Source of the DNA: Narthecium ossifragum
Lineage: Eukaryota; Streptophyta; Magnoliopsida; Dioscoreales; Nartheciaceae
Length of the DNA stretch: 64,000 nucleotides
Assembly: GCA_963920575.1 (NCBI GenBank)
Contig: OY986965.1
Coordinates: forward strand, 30,808,007 to 30,872,006
Reading direction: 5' to 3'
Both the position numbers and the translations under genes were made by a program. The notes under the pieces were generated by a model that worked only from the letters and a program-made list of their open reading frames with translations, had not been told where the DNA came from and ran no database searches. Positions 37,973-50,437 of the stretch are shown piece by piece (within the stretch, counting starts at the first letter, position 1; each line of letters begins with the position of its first letter).

Positions 37973-40900
37973 TCATCCAACAAAATCATGAACAAAATGC
38001 CCAGCAAAGCCCCTTCCATACTGGCGATCCTGCGCCTCGAGCGCGCCCATGACGTACGCATCATTGCAGTCGTCTACACCGAAATGGCAGGCGACATTTG
38101 GCACGAGCCGATTGGTCAAGCTAAAACCGCTGTTCTGATGGAGCCCCAGAGAGAGTGAAACATCGCCGGAAAGTAGCATAGCAGTTTCAGCTTGATGGTT
38201 GCTGGACATGTGGCCATTCGGGAAGTACTTAAGTGGCTCTTCAATGTCACTAGATACTTTGCTGATATCATCTTGGAAGGCTTTAGATGGTTGCATGTTG
38301 TGATTCATCCAGATGTTGATGTTTTCTGCTGATTTGCAGCTAGAGGGGGTCTCCGCGCAAGGTGGAGTTGAGACCTGACCTTGCCTGCCCATGATGTGAT
38401 TTGGTTTAGCACTGGCTTTTCGAGTTTGTCGCACTTCTAAAGAGTGTATTTCCTCAACCATTGGCTTCCAAAGTCTCACTCTAGCATTTATAAACCAATT
38501 TGAAACCTGAAAAAATCAAGCAATTGTTCTGTTAGAAGAAACTACAACTCAAACGCATACAAGACATTTGTGGAAAACAGAAGTGATATAGAAAGTCTGT
38601 CTGTAAGGAGAATTCCATCACTTTGAGTGGCTTGGTTCTTTTAAACAAGATATACAGTACTTTTAAGCATACAACACATACATACAGGATATCCACAAGC
38701 ATTAGCTAGCATTAGGTTAAGTACGTAGATCAACTCGTCTACTGTCAAAGCCTTCATGCCGAAAACTAAGCACATTTGAGTAGCGAATAATTTGAGAACG
38801 CAAGTAAAGTTCAAGTGCTACAACATCCAATGCCAAAGAAAGAAGGTATGGATTGAGATGGTGTTATTCACAATAGAAGGAAAGGGTTTGCTTGCCTGGT
38901 TTCTGGATAAGCCTGTTTGTTTAGCCAACATCTGCTTATCAGTGTCGCTAGGATACCTGGTAAAAATAATATGAAACAGCAAACAAATTGATCTCTTAGC
39001 AGCAAACAAATGTTCTTTAATGTGTTTAAATTGTTGAGAGATTGAGAGAAAGAGAGAGCACAGATAAACTAACTACTTACGGGTGCAAAAAGTGATCAAA
39101 CAACCATGCTCGAAGCACAGATACTGCTCGTTCTGGTAGTCCTCTTTGAGGCCTCCAAACAGGGTTTATACCTCTTTGATTACAAACCCCATCACCTGTA
39201 AGTATTGAACCAGGGATATCTTCCTTAGTCTCCTTTCCAAGAACCTTGCTGATTTGATGGAGTTGATCGGATATGGCATTTCTTAGGCAATTGAAGTGTG
39301 TGGACATATTCTGAAGAGCCATGGACACATATGGGGCTGCAATACTTAAGCCAGCTACAGACTCAAATGCAGTGATAACAGCTTGTATCTGCTGATAATA
39401 CTGAGTGTATCTCCTGCAGACCTACAAGAAGGTTATATATGTGATCAAAGAAGAAACAAACTTAAGATCATAAGAACGAATTTGAGCTGATCCGAGGAGC
39501 ATAATTATATATATTCATCCTTTGGCTGGTTTTTCAAGAGTTTCAGTACTATTAAGAACATTGACATGGAATAATTGATTAGAGGAAAGACCGATTGAAT
39601 CATGTCTCTAGCTCTCCATCGAATCTCTGTGTTGATATCATGATGTCAAAATGATCACCAATTCTGCCCAAGGATGAATATATTCATTTTAATTCAACTA
39701 TCTGACAATATATAAGCAAAGTCAAAAATAAAATCTCACGAAATGCGAGATGCCTGGAAAATTTCAGTCTTCATATAACATTGTTAAAGCTTAACGCACT
39801 GCATACCATTCAAGTTCTAATTTGCTTCATTCCAGCCAACAGAACTGACTCAATCTGGATACTCAGCAATAACCTGCAAGATCTCCATTCTTGCCTGCCT
39901 AGCTAATTCTCCAGCCGAACCAACTTATCCATCTCGGATATTTTCATACACTAAATACCTATATAAATCATTCACCTAAGCATGCATGAGTAAATCATAA
40001 CCCTAAAACTCTAAGATAACTCCATCTCAATTTTCCTCAATTAATTGACACATATGCACTGACTCACAAGTCATCAGACAAGAAACCCTAAATGGAAAAT
40101 CACAAGGCAAAAATCTTAAACAAAAATCGAACTAGGGCTGTATTTGATTGATGCATAGCCAAAAAAATTGTACTCAAGTGACAGGTTGTCTGAACTGGAT
40201 AGAAACTACGCTAGCAAAACTTCCCTTTTTATCACCAGTTAAAATATCAAACAATTAACCCAATTGCAAGAGACTAACTAGAGATTTCTTGGAAAATAAT
40301 TTTAAGGATCAACAAACGAATATATGTCTCATCCTTCTACAGTAAAATGATTCCAGAGCTGCCTGCTCCAAGACACTTGACATGAAAGCACACAACTCTA
40401 TTATATGCTTGCTGTTATGTAAATTAAAAATAAAAGAGAACCAAAGTTTTATAAGTGTTGTGTTTCTAATATGTATGAGAAATTTTATAGACTTCATGAT
40501 TTCATGAAACAATAACACCATGAAGTGCATGATAAGATAGATTTCATGGCTTGATGGTGCTAACCTCGTCGAGCATCGAGATGAGCCGGGTCTTCCTCCA
40601 CTGATGCTCCGTGCCTGAAACCCCTACACCATCCACGATCCCCACACAACCACTCACGTCCTCAGCCGAAGACGCCGGTAGATCCGTACAGAAGAGGGCT
40701 GCTCCGCCGCGCGCCATGCCGCCCGTCTCCTGTAGCAGCTGCCTCGCTGGCTCCAGGTACCGGGATCCGCCGAGTATGGCTGCGTAGCCGGTGAAGGGTC
40801 CGAACGAGGAGCCTCGGCCGTACTGGCTCGGCGTCGCGGAGGAAGAGGAGCACAAGGATAAAGAGAATTCCCGGTGGTGGGAGCTCTGATGACGATCGTT

Positions 40901-41239
40901 GTGGGGTTCGTACGTCGCCGGTGCTAGCGGGAGGGAGTGAAGTCCGCCGAATTGGCTGCTAGGATGAAGACTGTAGCTAGGGTTTTGCAGGAAGTACGAG
41001 GACGACGACGAGGAGAACGGGAGGGAGGTCGTGAGGTTTGGAAAACCAGCCGACGGCGACGTCTCGATGGTCACCGCCGTGGAATCGTGGAGAAGCAGGG
41101 AGGTGGCGGGTGGAAGATCGTGAGGTGGGTACCGGAGCTTCTCTCTCCGGCAGTGCTGGGGGACGTGGTACATGCCATGCTGCTGCTCTCCGCCTCCTCC
41201 TCCGTACACTTCCTCCGGCAGCGGCGACGAGGAAGCCAT
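37973..41239 (-). CDS. BEL1-like (TALE class) homeodomain transcription factor
   Basis: Exons 40565-41239, 39081-39421, 38896-38956 and 37973-38506 join in phase to 536 residues. BEL1-like proteins pair with KNOX proteins to control meristem and organ identity genes in the nucleus. The SKY box is [13 protein letters not shown] (159-171). The BELL domain (about 212-285) includes [20 protein letters not shown] and [20 protein letters not shown]. The homeodomain (about 315-377) includes [40 protein letters not shown] with the TALE loop, and [26 protein letters not shown]-like VSLSLGLHQ precedes the C-terminal HDFVG. The second intron is unusual only in size; the third (after NQ at 38896) has a GC donor, CAG|GCAAGC. 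The start follows the usual N-terminal position. Confidence 0.93.
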
Positions 41240-44100
41240 CTTGTCGGCGGCTTTGGCTCGCCCTCTTCTTTGGAGGGTGGCAAGCGACCAATATAACTTT
41301 TATGAGATTCTCCCCGTCGTATCCACAGAGGAATAGAAAAGAAAGAACCAGAGTGTGAACAATGGAAGCAACTCGCAGTAGAATACAAGGGGCCCTGGCC
41401 CCTCGGAGGTTTTTATTATGCTATGGGGGTGTGGTGGTGTAGGCGTGTAGCTGCAGTGGTGTGTGAGGTCACTGCCAGAGATGGCAGGGAGTAGTGATCA
41501 GAACCCTGGGAATCAAGTGGTGTTGGGACACAGATCTTACAGCTATATAGGGTGAGCTCTTTATGCTCTGCTTAGTTTGAAAGTTATTATATGGATGGTA
41601 CAATGCTAATAATGGAGACCCAGTGTCCACTGTTCACCCAGATGTCACTATCGTTCAGCTAATCCAGCCTTTTAGGTGGAAGGATCCCATCTTAGAAGTG
41701 TATTAGTTTAATGGCAGTGAGGACGGTAGGGGGTTTGGAGACCGGGAAGGCTATATGGTAGACAGAGTACGGTGGCTACGTAGGGGAGGGGACTCATTAA
41801 TAAGAATCATGGTGGTGATTACGCCCAGAATTGCAGGATAGGACCTTTATATTACGTTGCTACAGGTCATACGTAACCACGTGTCGATAACGTGATTCGT
41901 GCGGAGTTCCCAAAGAGGGGTAGTAATAAGTTAAAAGAACGGGGGAGTGGGGAGTCGTGCTTTCGTGATCAAAGGTGTGAGAGTGGAGTAATGACTCGGT
42001 TCCCCATGTCTCTTATCTCACTCTCTCAGCTCAGGTTTGCTGTTTGTAGTACTGTAGTTTTGCTTTTCTATGCAGAGCAGAGGACTCACCGCCAAATCTT
42101 TTGCTTGAACGAGCGCCCGGGTTTCCCGTCGGTCCCGAAATCCGATGCTTCCTCGTCCATCCATCCGGGCTCCGTACCAGGCTACCAGCACAAGTTTATC
42201 CGTAGACGTATGTATGATCAAAAGAAAGCTGAAATACATATAATATGATAGGTTGTAATAAGAACGAAGAAAAAATCATAACTTTGTAATGATTACTTGA
42301 AATAAGAAAAAAAACTAGAGTGAAGAATGAAAATAACTTTGTAATGATTACTTGAAATAAGGAAAAGGGTGTTTGGGGTTAAGGGGTGGAATAAATAGTG
42401 GATTTGAGAATATTCCAGGAATATTCTCCTTCTTAACCCGGGTTAAGACTTATTCCCAAAACCTATTCCCGTACCAAACGATGCATTTGAGGTAAAAGTA
42501 AAAATACATATAATGATTATAATGACGCAATAACTGGAGATTTGACTAAGAATAAATCTCTTTGTTCCAGGAATACACAACTTTCTGTAGTGTATTAAGT
42601 CCGTAACCACTTCTACTCGGAGCCTGAGACATTCTTAGCTCTTATCATCAGAGTTTGGGCATACCCTGCGCTAGACGTTTCCCAAATTCCCAAGTTAAGT
42701 TAGATAAAACAATTCTGAGCTATAAAATAGAAGAAGGACAAATATTCTACCGCATAAGAAGCATGGCAGGCCAGTTGGGCCACATGCCCAAGCAACTCCA
42801 GCCAGCTGCGTATGCCGTTTCTTGACCCAAAGGCGAATCGGAATAGGTATGGGCCGCACCAAGAACCCATGAGGCCATCACCCATAATGGTTAGTGCTCG
42901 TCTCATTAAATTGAAGGGTTCCTTAATCTTCAGCAGCCCATGGGCTTCTAGTTGATGGATCGCAGATTTACGTCATAGATAGGCAGAGGTGCAGATGAGT
43001 AGGAAGACAACGATACAGCGGATGAGCGGTGCCTTGCTCTTTGGAGACCGAGGTAGGCAGGATGGTCGACTTGATAGCCGCGCCATGCATCACGGCGTCA
43101 ACGTCGTCGCACACTCGACATCGCCCCTCGCGCGTCATGCTGTTCTTGCAATGGGGTCACATGAGGGGCTGTTTCTCAGACTTCTGGTATAAAAATAGTA
43201 AAACCGCAATTCTTTGACATCAGATCACGGTTTCAAACCTTTTTGTTGCGTCAGGAAATATTCCCATGAAGACACTTTAATTCTGCACAAAAGTGGAGTG
43301 AGTATATAAGCCAAGATGATATACACATGTGAATATCCAGAAACATAGATATAGTACCAATTTGGGTGCAATGGGCCTTCCAGCCCAAAGGCCTCAACAG
43401 CTGAACCGTCCACAATGTCCATCTTTCCAACTTGCCGTGGCCTGGGCTTGTTATTCCACCGATAAAGGTTGTCCTACTGGACCAACTTAATGGAAGGCTT
43501 CCCTTCAATATCGGTCTTATTTGTTTGGGCTATGGAGAATAAGGAGACATTTGGGCCTGGTTCGATGTATTGTTATTGACCCCGATGGTAGTTGGTACAT
43601 CAAATTTATTATAGCATTCACTTCAAGTTGGACTTTCGTGGCAAACATATGAGCTTTTCTGCTAACAAAAGGGCAATTACGGATTCAATTGCAGATGGGC
43701 GATAAGAGAAGTTGAAGACTGGAGATCGCCAAAGGAGTCTGGTCGTTGGGCTTTCAAGTTCGAACAGTGCGACGCATGTACACGGTACACACGAGACAGC
43801 GCGTTAGGCCCCGCGCTTAAGTGCTTAACCCTCGATAGCTCAATACGGTACTCCAAGCTCCACTGCGGTGCGGTCCAAACGCAGTGATCGCCGCTCGCGA
43901 TATTGAGCCTGTGCCCAACAACCAACTCCTTGTCCGGCGTGCATGACTCTGGCCAGCGAATGACGATCAACGCTTTGTACAAGGTCGACGCTGTCTTCTA
44001 AACGTGATCAAATTCGCTGCGAGGCACTGACATGCCCATGGACCCTATCCGTTCCCAGCATAGTAACGTGGAAATGCCTAGCTACTAACAGCTTTTGTAA
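41240..44100. other. Upstream region of the BEL1-like gene and spacer
   Basis: The first few hundred bases should be the BEL1-like promoter and leader. A direct repeat (ATAACTTTGTAATGATTACT at about 42279 and 42331) and a block around 42420-42480 resembling a DNA-transposon end (CGGGAATAGGTTTTGGGAAT on the minus strand) are seen. Open frames at 43677-43982 and elsewhere show no family motif. Confidence 0.4.
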
Positions 44101-44159
44101 TAGAACGCTTATATGTGCATACGATTAGAGCATATACACTACACATGCACTCGAATTGA

Positions 44160-44375
44160 TAGTGAGTTACAGATTGAATATACCAATGATCAAATTAGTA
44201 ATGAGGTATCAATTGAATGTACCGATGATCGAATTGGTAGTGAGGTATCAATTGAATGTACCGATGATGGAATTGGTAGTGAAGTACCGATTGATTGATC
44301 TAGTCCATTCGTAGAACATAACCGATGAAATAAATGAATCAATCGGTATCTCATTACCGATTAAAAAAAATGTAC
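44160..44375. repeat. 42-bp tandem repeat plus ATCGGTA palindromes
   Basis: The unit GAGGTATCAATTGAATGTAC followed by CGATGATCGAATTGGTAGT repeats about 2.5 times from 44202 to 44298, so a translated frame repeats VSIECTDDRIGSE. A palindrome CAATCGGTATCTCATTACCG follows at about 44340. The motif class is the same as in the large MULE. Confidence 0.65.
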
Positions 44376-44635
44376 ATTAGACATACCACATCACGTGCTC
44401 ATGTACGTAGAATTTTATTATATTCAACAATATCATAAGAAAACGAATGAAAAGGACCCACGGAAGAGAGAAAAATGAATAAAGATTTGTACATGTGTAC
44501 GTCATGGACATGATGAGAATTGAGGTGTGGCCTGGCCTCCTGTGCATTACACGTCTGCAATGTAGGCGCACAAAACACTACTGTTTTGACTGAGAGCATC
44601 TCCAACCGATGTCTGTATCTCCATAAGAACCCTGA

Positions 44636-44773
44636 TTGGGGTACATGCCACGTGGGCATTGCACATGCCCACGTGACATGTACCCCAACCGTTGGATTGA
44701 ATCGGGATGTGTGCCCGATTCAATCCAATGGTTATGATTTGTGTACATGGGTACATCCATGTACACAAATCAT
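44636..44773. repeat. Three back-to-back perfect or near-perfect hairpins
   Basis: Hairpin 1: arms 44636-44659 and 44665-44688 (24 bp, one mismatch), loop TGCAC. Hairpin 2: arms 44689-44706 and 44714-44731 (18 bp, one mismatch), loop ATGTGTG. Hairpin 3: arms 44734-44750 and 44757-44773 (17 bp, perfect), loop GTACAT. They are packed with at most two bases between them. The flanking GAGCATCTCCAACCGATGTC is a phrase often seen in plant miniature elements. Confidence 0.9.
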
Positions 44774-45536
44774 TTTTGTCTCCATAATAGTGTCCGGTCG
44801 GCACTCCAATCATCCAACCGTTCTATGTCTCTATCTTAAATCTATTATAGAGATAGCAGAGAAAAGAGACAGAAACGCTGCCATGACTCTTAAAATTCAT
44901 TCGAGGTTGAAAATGACCGTTTATCATTGATATCATTTATATTAAAATGATTATATTTATTATAATTTTAAATATATAGATTGAAATTTTATGAAATTAG
45001 TTTCATTGAAAATATATCATTGATATCTTCGTAATGAGATCAATATTGAGTATTTTTAAAACAAATATTTGATGTAATTCAATTTATAAAATCAATTAAT
45101 ATATTATAATTTAAATTATATCTGAATTTTTAATAAGTTTAATCGATCATTTTGCATGATTAGATGCATTTATGGAGTTAATTTGACACTAAATTTTAAA
45201 TGTGAAAAATGATGATTTTAGTCTCGTTTCAAAGATATTGACGATATCTTTGTTACGAGACTAATTTTATAAACATCAGATATTAGAATTAAAAATTATT
45301 TATATTATATATATTAGTTATGTTTTAATAAAAATAAACATAAAAGATATTTAAAATAAATATTGAAATAAAAAAACATCGACGATGGTACCTCGAACAT
45401 CTTTATGCATTTTTTTATGACAGTCTCAGATTCTCCTTTATGCATTTTTTTATGACAGTCCCAGATCCTGCTCTTCTTCTTCTTCGTCTCATTCCTACTT
45501 CATGACACACTCTCGTGTCCCCTACTAATAACTCGC
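44774..45536 (+). promoter_or_regulatory. AT-rich region upstream of GLOX
   Basis: Very AT-rich, with no gene. Near the end a block is duplicated: TTTATGCATTTTTTTATGAC followed by AGTC(T/C)CAGAT, at about 45403 and 45439. A CT-rich stretch (CTCTTCTTCTTCTTCGTCTC) just before the start codon is likely leader. Confidence 0.4.
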
Positions 45537-47252
45537 ATGGCTGCCGTTTCTATTCCCAAGAAGACGATGGCGAGACCAGTGCTCCACCACAGCCCCTCCA
45601 TCGTAAGTCCAAACGTGTTCCTGCTGCTGCTGCTGATGGGCATGGTGTGCGCCCTTGCAGAGCTGCCAGGCACTTGGGAGGTGCTGTTGGAGGACGCCGG
45701 CATCGCCTCCATGCACACAGCCGTGAACCGTTACGGCACCGTCGTCCTCCTGGACCGCACTGACATCGGCCCCTCCCAACTCAGCCTTCCTAAAGACCAG
45801 TGCCGCCAGGACCCCACCGACAGCCTCCTCCCGCACGGGGACTGCACCGCCCACTCCGCCCTCTTCGACCCCTCTACCAACTCCCTCCGGCCCCTCTCCA
45901 TCCTCACCGACACCTGGTGCTCCTCCGGCCAGTTCCTCCCCGACGGCACCCTCCTCCAAACTGGCGGCGACCTCGACGGCTTCCAAAAGATCCGCACCCT
46001 TGAACCATGCTCTATCAATGACACCTGCGACTGGTTCGAGCTGCCAACTCCCAACCTCGCCGCCGGGCGGTGGTACGCCACCAACCAGGTCCTACCAAAT
46101 GGCTCCGTGATTATAACAGGGGGCCGCGCCGCCAACTCCGTCGAGTTCTACCCTCCGACCCCCTCCCTCGGCTTACGGCCGTTCCCCTTCCTCGCCAACG
46201 CCGAGGATCCCCAAATGGACAATCTCTACCCTTACGTCCACCTCCTCCCCGACGGCAACCTCTTCGTCTTCGCCAACTCCCGATCCGTCCTCTACCACCC
46301 CGACTCCGGCGACGTCCTCCGCGAGTACCCTGTTCTCGACGGCGGCCCGAGGAACTACCCCTCCGCGGGCTCCTCCGTCATGCTCCCCCTGGACCCCGCC
46401 GACGGATACTCCAAAGCCGAGGTCGTGGTCTGCGGCGGGGCCCAGTACGGCGCCTACATACACCAGAAGACCGACGCACCGGCCGGAACTACGTGCGGCC
46501 GGATCGTGGCGACCGACCCAGACGCGGCGTGGGCCATGGAGGTGATGCCGTTCCCCAGGATCATGGGGGACATGGTGATGCTCCCCACTGGAGAGGTTCT
46601 CATCATCAATGGCGCGCAGGCCGGGACCCAGGGGTACGATATGGCATCCCAACCTTGTTTAAACCCGGTTCTTTATCGGCCCAACCAACCAGCCGGGCTC
46701 CGGTTCATGACGCTGACCCCGACCGTAGTCCCCCGGATGTACCACTCCACGGCCAACCTCTTGCCGGATGGGAGAGTTCTAGTCGCCGGGAGCAACCCCC
46801 ATTACTTCTATCAATTCAACGCGGAGTTCCCAACGGAGCTAAGGTTGGAAGCGTTCTCGCCGGAGTACCTGGCGGCGGATAGAGCGAACCTTCGGCCGAC
46901 GATAGAGAGTTTTCCGGAGACGGTCGGTTATGGGGCGGAGTTTGAGTTGCAAGTGGTGGTGCAGGTGCCGGTGGTGGGGTTGGTAGAAGTGAATTTTGCG
47001 AGTGCTCCGTTTTCAACACACTCTTTCTCGCAGGGGCAAAGGCTGGTCAGACTGGCCGTGTCGCCGCCGATGGCGGTCGCCGGGGAAGGAGGATTGTATC
47101 GGTATCGAATTGGTTGCACAGCGCCACCGGACGGGAGGGTGGCGCCGCCGGGCTATTACATGGCTTTCGCGGTGAACCAGGGCGTGCCTAGTGTGGCGCA
47201 ATGGGCCCAGCTGGTGCATAGAAAGCGTAAAGTCCACCATCATAAAGGATGA
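45537..47252 (+). CDS. GLOX: Secreted glyoxal/aldehyde oxidase (GLOX, galactose-oxidase fold)
   Basis: A single exon of 571 residues. Glyoxal-oxidase-like enzymes are copper radical oxidases that turn aldehydes into acids and release hydrogen peroxide in the cell wall. A signal peptide with VFLLLLLMGMVCALA ends near residue 41. The N-terminal GLOX domain and Kelch-like blades follow, and a DUF1929 C-terminal domain ends the protein. Likely radical/copper residues are Cys128 (DTWCSSGQ) cross-linked to Tyr180 (GRWYATNQ), Tyr402-His403 (PRMYHSTANLLPDGRVLVAG) and His495 (FSTHSFSQ), so the active site is complete. The reading frame is GC-rich, far above the flanks, as in many intronless plant genes. 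An internal ATG at codon 11 could also serve and keeps the signal peptide. Confidence 0.93.
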   Translation: MAAVSIPKKTMARPVLHHSPSIVSPNVFLLLLLMGMVCALAELPGTWEVLLEDAGIASMHTAVNRYGTVVLLDRTDIGPSQLSLPKDQCRQDPTDSLLPHGDCTAHSALFDPSTNSLRPLSILTDTWCSSGQFLPDGTLLQTGGDLDGFQKIRTLEPCSINDTCDWFELPTPNLAAGRWYATNQVLPNGSVIITGGRAANSVEFYPPTPSLGLRPFPFLANAEDPQMDNLYPYVHLLPDGNLFVFANSRSVLYHPDSGDVLREYPVLDGGPRNYPSAGSSVMLPLDPADGYSKAEVVVCGGAQYGAYIHQKTDAPAGTTCGRIVATDPDAAWAMEVMPFPRIMGDMVMLPTGEVLIINGAQAGTQGYDMASQPCLNPVLYRPNQPAGLRFMTLTPTVVPRMYHSTANLLPDGRVLVAGSNPHYFYQFNAEFPTELRLEAFSPEYLAADRANLRPTIESFPETVGYGAEFELQVVVQVPVVGLVEVNFASAPFSTHSFSQGQRLVRLAVSPPMAVAGEGGLYRYRIGCTAPPDGRVAPPGYYMAFAVNQGVPSVAQWAQLVHRKRKVHHHKG

Positions 47253-48215
47253 GTCCTCGTCATACGAGCAAATTAATGAGTCTCGAGTGATGTAGGTGAA
47301 GTGGACTTGCATGTGACGGAATTCTTTGTACGAGGGAAAGGTACATGAATTACTGAGTTGACAGATAGTTTAGGTTCTCCAGCTTCTCTCCATGTGCTGC
47401 GAATCATTTCGTCTTCAGCAGTGGTGAGCCAGTACGTGGTGGGCTCTGTATTCCGGAGGGAGAAGCCTGAAAAGCTACTAGTGGGTTCTGGATTCCGGAG
47501 GCTGCTTTACTTCTTGTCAATTGTAAAGCAGGTCTCCTTTCCCATTGCAAACAACTATGTGCTTTCGAGTTATCTATGTATAAGCTGTGTTCAGTACCAC
47601 AGGATCCAATCCCTATTATTCTCCAAGGTAATAGTCTAATAGAGATACCAACGTGAGTATATGCTTTCAGCACCATATACACTGGCAATCAGAAGCTACA
47701 CAACATAACTTGGTCCGATTCTAAAAAGCTCAAGGAATTATTCTACATTCATGTCGTCACTGTGTAAAATCTCAAAGACTATTGAGAGGGAATATATGCT
47801 GAGATCTACCTCAGGCTTTGCCTTGGGAGTATTCCCACCAGGATCAAATGCTTAGTACAATGAGGTGCAGATGAGGTCGTCATTGAATGTGAATACAAAA
47901 AAACAATCCTTATTACAAACTCACAATATCAACTGAAAGATACAAAAATATGGCACAAGACTCATAACTTTAGTGTCCATTTTATCTGGCGAGCTGGTAG
48001 GTGCCATGAAAAGTGAAAATTGAAAAGAGAGAAGAAGCAAAACAACTATATGAAGAATCTGCCCACCGATGGAAATCTGTCTTCTAACCTGAATCCTCCA
48101 TTAGATCCACATCACAGAGAAGAAAAATTAATCTGCATGTAGTAACTGGCTCAGAGTTTGACCACAGGGCAAACCCCCTTTGTATCATTTCCCTACCTCT
48201 TGGAAAGGTAATCAG
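47253..48215. other. Convergent 3' regions of GLOX and RABA2
   Basis: No coding frame is supported. The region should hold the 3' UTRs of the two converging genes. Confidence 0.4.
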
Positions 48216-50437
48216 CTAAGTAGAACAGCAAGTTCTCTTGGTTACAGCAGAATCAGCTACGTGGATCGTTGTTCCTTGGATGGGAATTCCTGCTGTGGCT
48301 GCTGCCTCTTGGGCAGCCAGAGCTTTTTTGCTTATAATGTGGTAGATCTCTGTTAGGATAGTCTGAAAAGCCCTCTCAATATTGTGTGCTTCCAGTGCTG
48401 AGGTCTCCAAGAAGGAGAGTCCCTCCTTTTCAGCGAATGACTGGGCATCAGTTTCCTGAACAGATCTAAGATGGTTTAGGTCGGATTTGTTACCGGCCAT
48501 CATGATGACAATGTTGGAATCAGCATGGTCTCTAAGTTCACGAAGCCACCTCTGGACATTGTCAAAAGTTTGCCTCTTTGTTATGTCATAGACCAAGAGT
48601 GCTCCAACTGCACCCCTGTAATATGCGCTGGTGATAGCACGGTACCTCTCCTGCCCAGCAGTATCCCATATCTGTGCCTTAACCGTCTTCCCTTCTATCT
48701 GTATCCAATTAAGAGTTACTGTTAAACCCAAAAATAGAAGCAACGGATTTACTCATCCGGAACCACAATATTAGAGGTGACCAAAAATATCATACGCATT
48801 ATACGTACCATTAATCAGAAAATTTCACATGAACAAATTGTCAGACCTAATGAGAAGACAAACATCATCTCGTCTTTATTCGATGAATTCGGCCAACTAG
48901 AAGCACTTCCAATTCTAAGTTCCAGCGAGAAGAAAAGCATTCTAAGACAATAAATATCATAGGTTGACCTTAAAAAGCCAGACAAGAACAAAAAATGTCT
49001 ACAAAAATATAATATAACTGAAATGAAAACAATCCAAATCTATGGGTTAAACTTAAACTCCTCTGCCAAGTATTTAGATTGTTATATTTAGCACATTAAG
49101 AGTCGTGTCTGTGAAAGACAATCACACATGGTGGAGCCGGCTGTTCCACAAACCACCATAAGTACTGGACAAGCAACTAGAGCTTGTTCAGGTCATCCAG
49201 CTATGACTGGAAATCGATGGAAAAGCATAATCAGTAGCACAATATCCATCTCATAGCAGAGAAGTAAAAGAAAAGGTGTGGCTACTTCTTGACCAACTAA
49301 CCAACTCACTGTGTATAACTTGGAAGTTCATTTGGTACAAAATCAAAAGATAATCACCATTTAAAGTTACCAGTTGCCTTGAGCAGATTGAGTCAAACTG
49401 AATAATTACATTAGTAAAAAATGTTCAGGAAAGGAACAACAAATAAAAAAAGACAAATGACCATAATTATATTAGCAGCCTGATTCAAAAGATGCATGCC
49501 ACAACCAAATAGGGAGTCGGAAGAATCACAACTTACTACAATCCTTTTCCTCTAATAATCCCACATTGGAGCACAATTTACAGCAAAAAGATCTTGAGTG
49601 ATATGCATGATGCTAAAGACATGATACATTATCATCAAGCATCAATCATCTTCATTTGAGTTAATAATGTAGGATATCATATTCTGTAATGTGCCCCTCC
49701 TGCATTTGCTCCTATGCAGGTTATCATTTAAAACTTCAGTATCATCATGGGTGTTAGGGACCATAAAAAGGCATCCTATAAAGACAAGCAGCTATCACTT
49801 TATTAAGATTAGTAAAGACATCTCCCTCTATGCCCTTAAAATACAACTTCAAAGCATTATGGTTGTGCATTAGAACCTGATGTCCTTAAGCTAAGATAGA
49901 CAAAGCTATAAAGCAGCAGCCAATTTGGGATGTTGATACCATTAGCGCTTTCCGGCTACTTGTCGAATCGAAGCTTATAACTGAAAGTTTTCTTTAAGGA
50001 CGCTATAATTACTTTCAGGAGAAAGAAAAGAAGAGGTTGTTAAAGGATCTTTAAGCATATGAATCAGGTCGTCGGCTATTCATCCACGAGATCCTGTTAT
50101 TGGCCCTTTATCTCCTCATTAGCACTAGCTACGATCAGCTTGAAATCGATTTAAGAAATCATCCATCCGACCTAATATGATCCACAACCAATCGGCAGCA
50201 TTTGAAACTAGGAGGGATGAGAACACCATGAACAGCAGAAGCATATGTGGATCGAATCATTTAGGAGCTGACCTGCAAGGTCCTGGTTGCGAACTCGACG
50301 CCGATGGTGGATTTGGATTCCAAGCAGAACTCGTTCCGCGTGAACCTCGAAAGGATGTTCGACTTCCCCACCCCGGAGTCGCCGATCAGGACGATCTTGA
50401 ACAGGTAATCGTACTCATTATCCACTCTGTGAGCCAT
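48216..50437 (-). CDS. RABA2: Rab11-type small GTPase, RABA2-like
   Basis: Exons 50273-50437 and 48216-48698, phase 0, give 215 residues. RABA proteins control traffic from the trans-Golgi/early endosome to the plasma membrane and cell plate. The nucleotide-binding motifs are all present: GDSGVGKS (19-26), switch I with [17 protein letters not shown] (66-75), GNKSDL (124-129) and ETSAL. The C-terminus CCST is a CCXX double-prenylation signal. [20 protein letters not shown] at the start and the phrase [15 protein letters not shown] are what I remember of Rab11C/RABA2. The single intron after residue 55 (1.57 kb) sits where RABA genes usually have it. The start lies just downstream of an in-frame hydrophobic stretch that is probably leader. 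Confidence 0.95.

Noticed and set aside
43720..43860. GC-rich stretch considered as a possible tRNA or other small RNA gene
   Set aside because: No cloverleaf with the TTCGANTC box and matching acceptor stem could be built.
43677..43982. 101-codon minus-strand open frame
   Set aside because: No recognised domain, no splice context and no neighbours to support it; probably chance.
44113..44298. Open frame with repeating VSIECTDDRIGSE
   Set aside because: The repeat comes from a 42-bp DNA tandem repeat; no start context or promoter evidence.
45525..47019. Several long open frames overlapping GLOX in other frames and on the other strand
   Set aside because: They are by-products of the high GC content of the GLOX exon; composition is Pro/Arg- or Gly/Val-rich without motifs.
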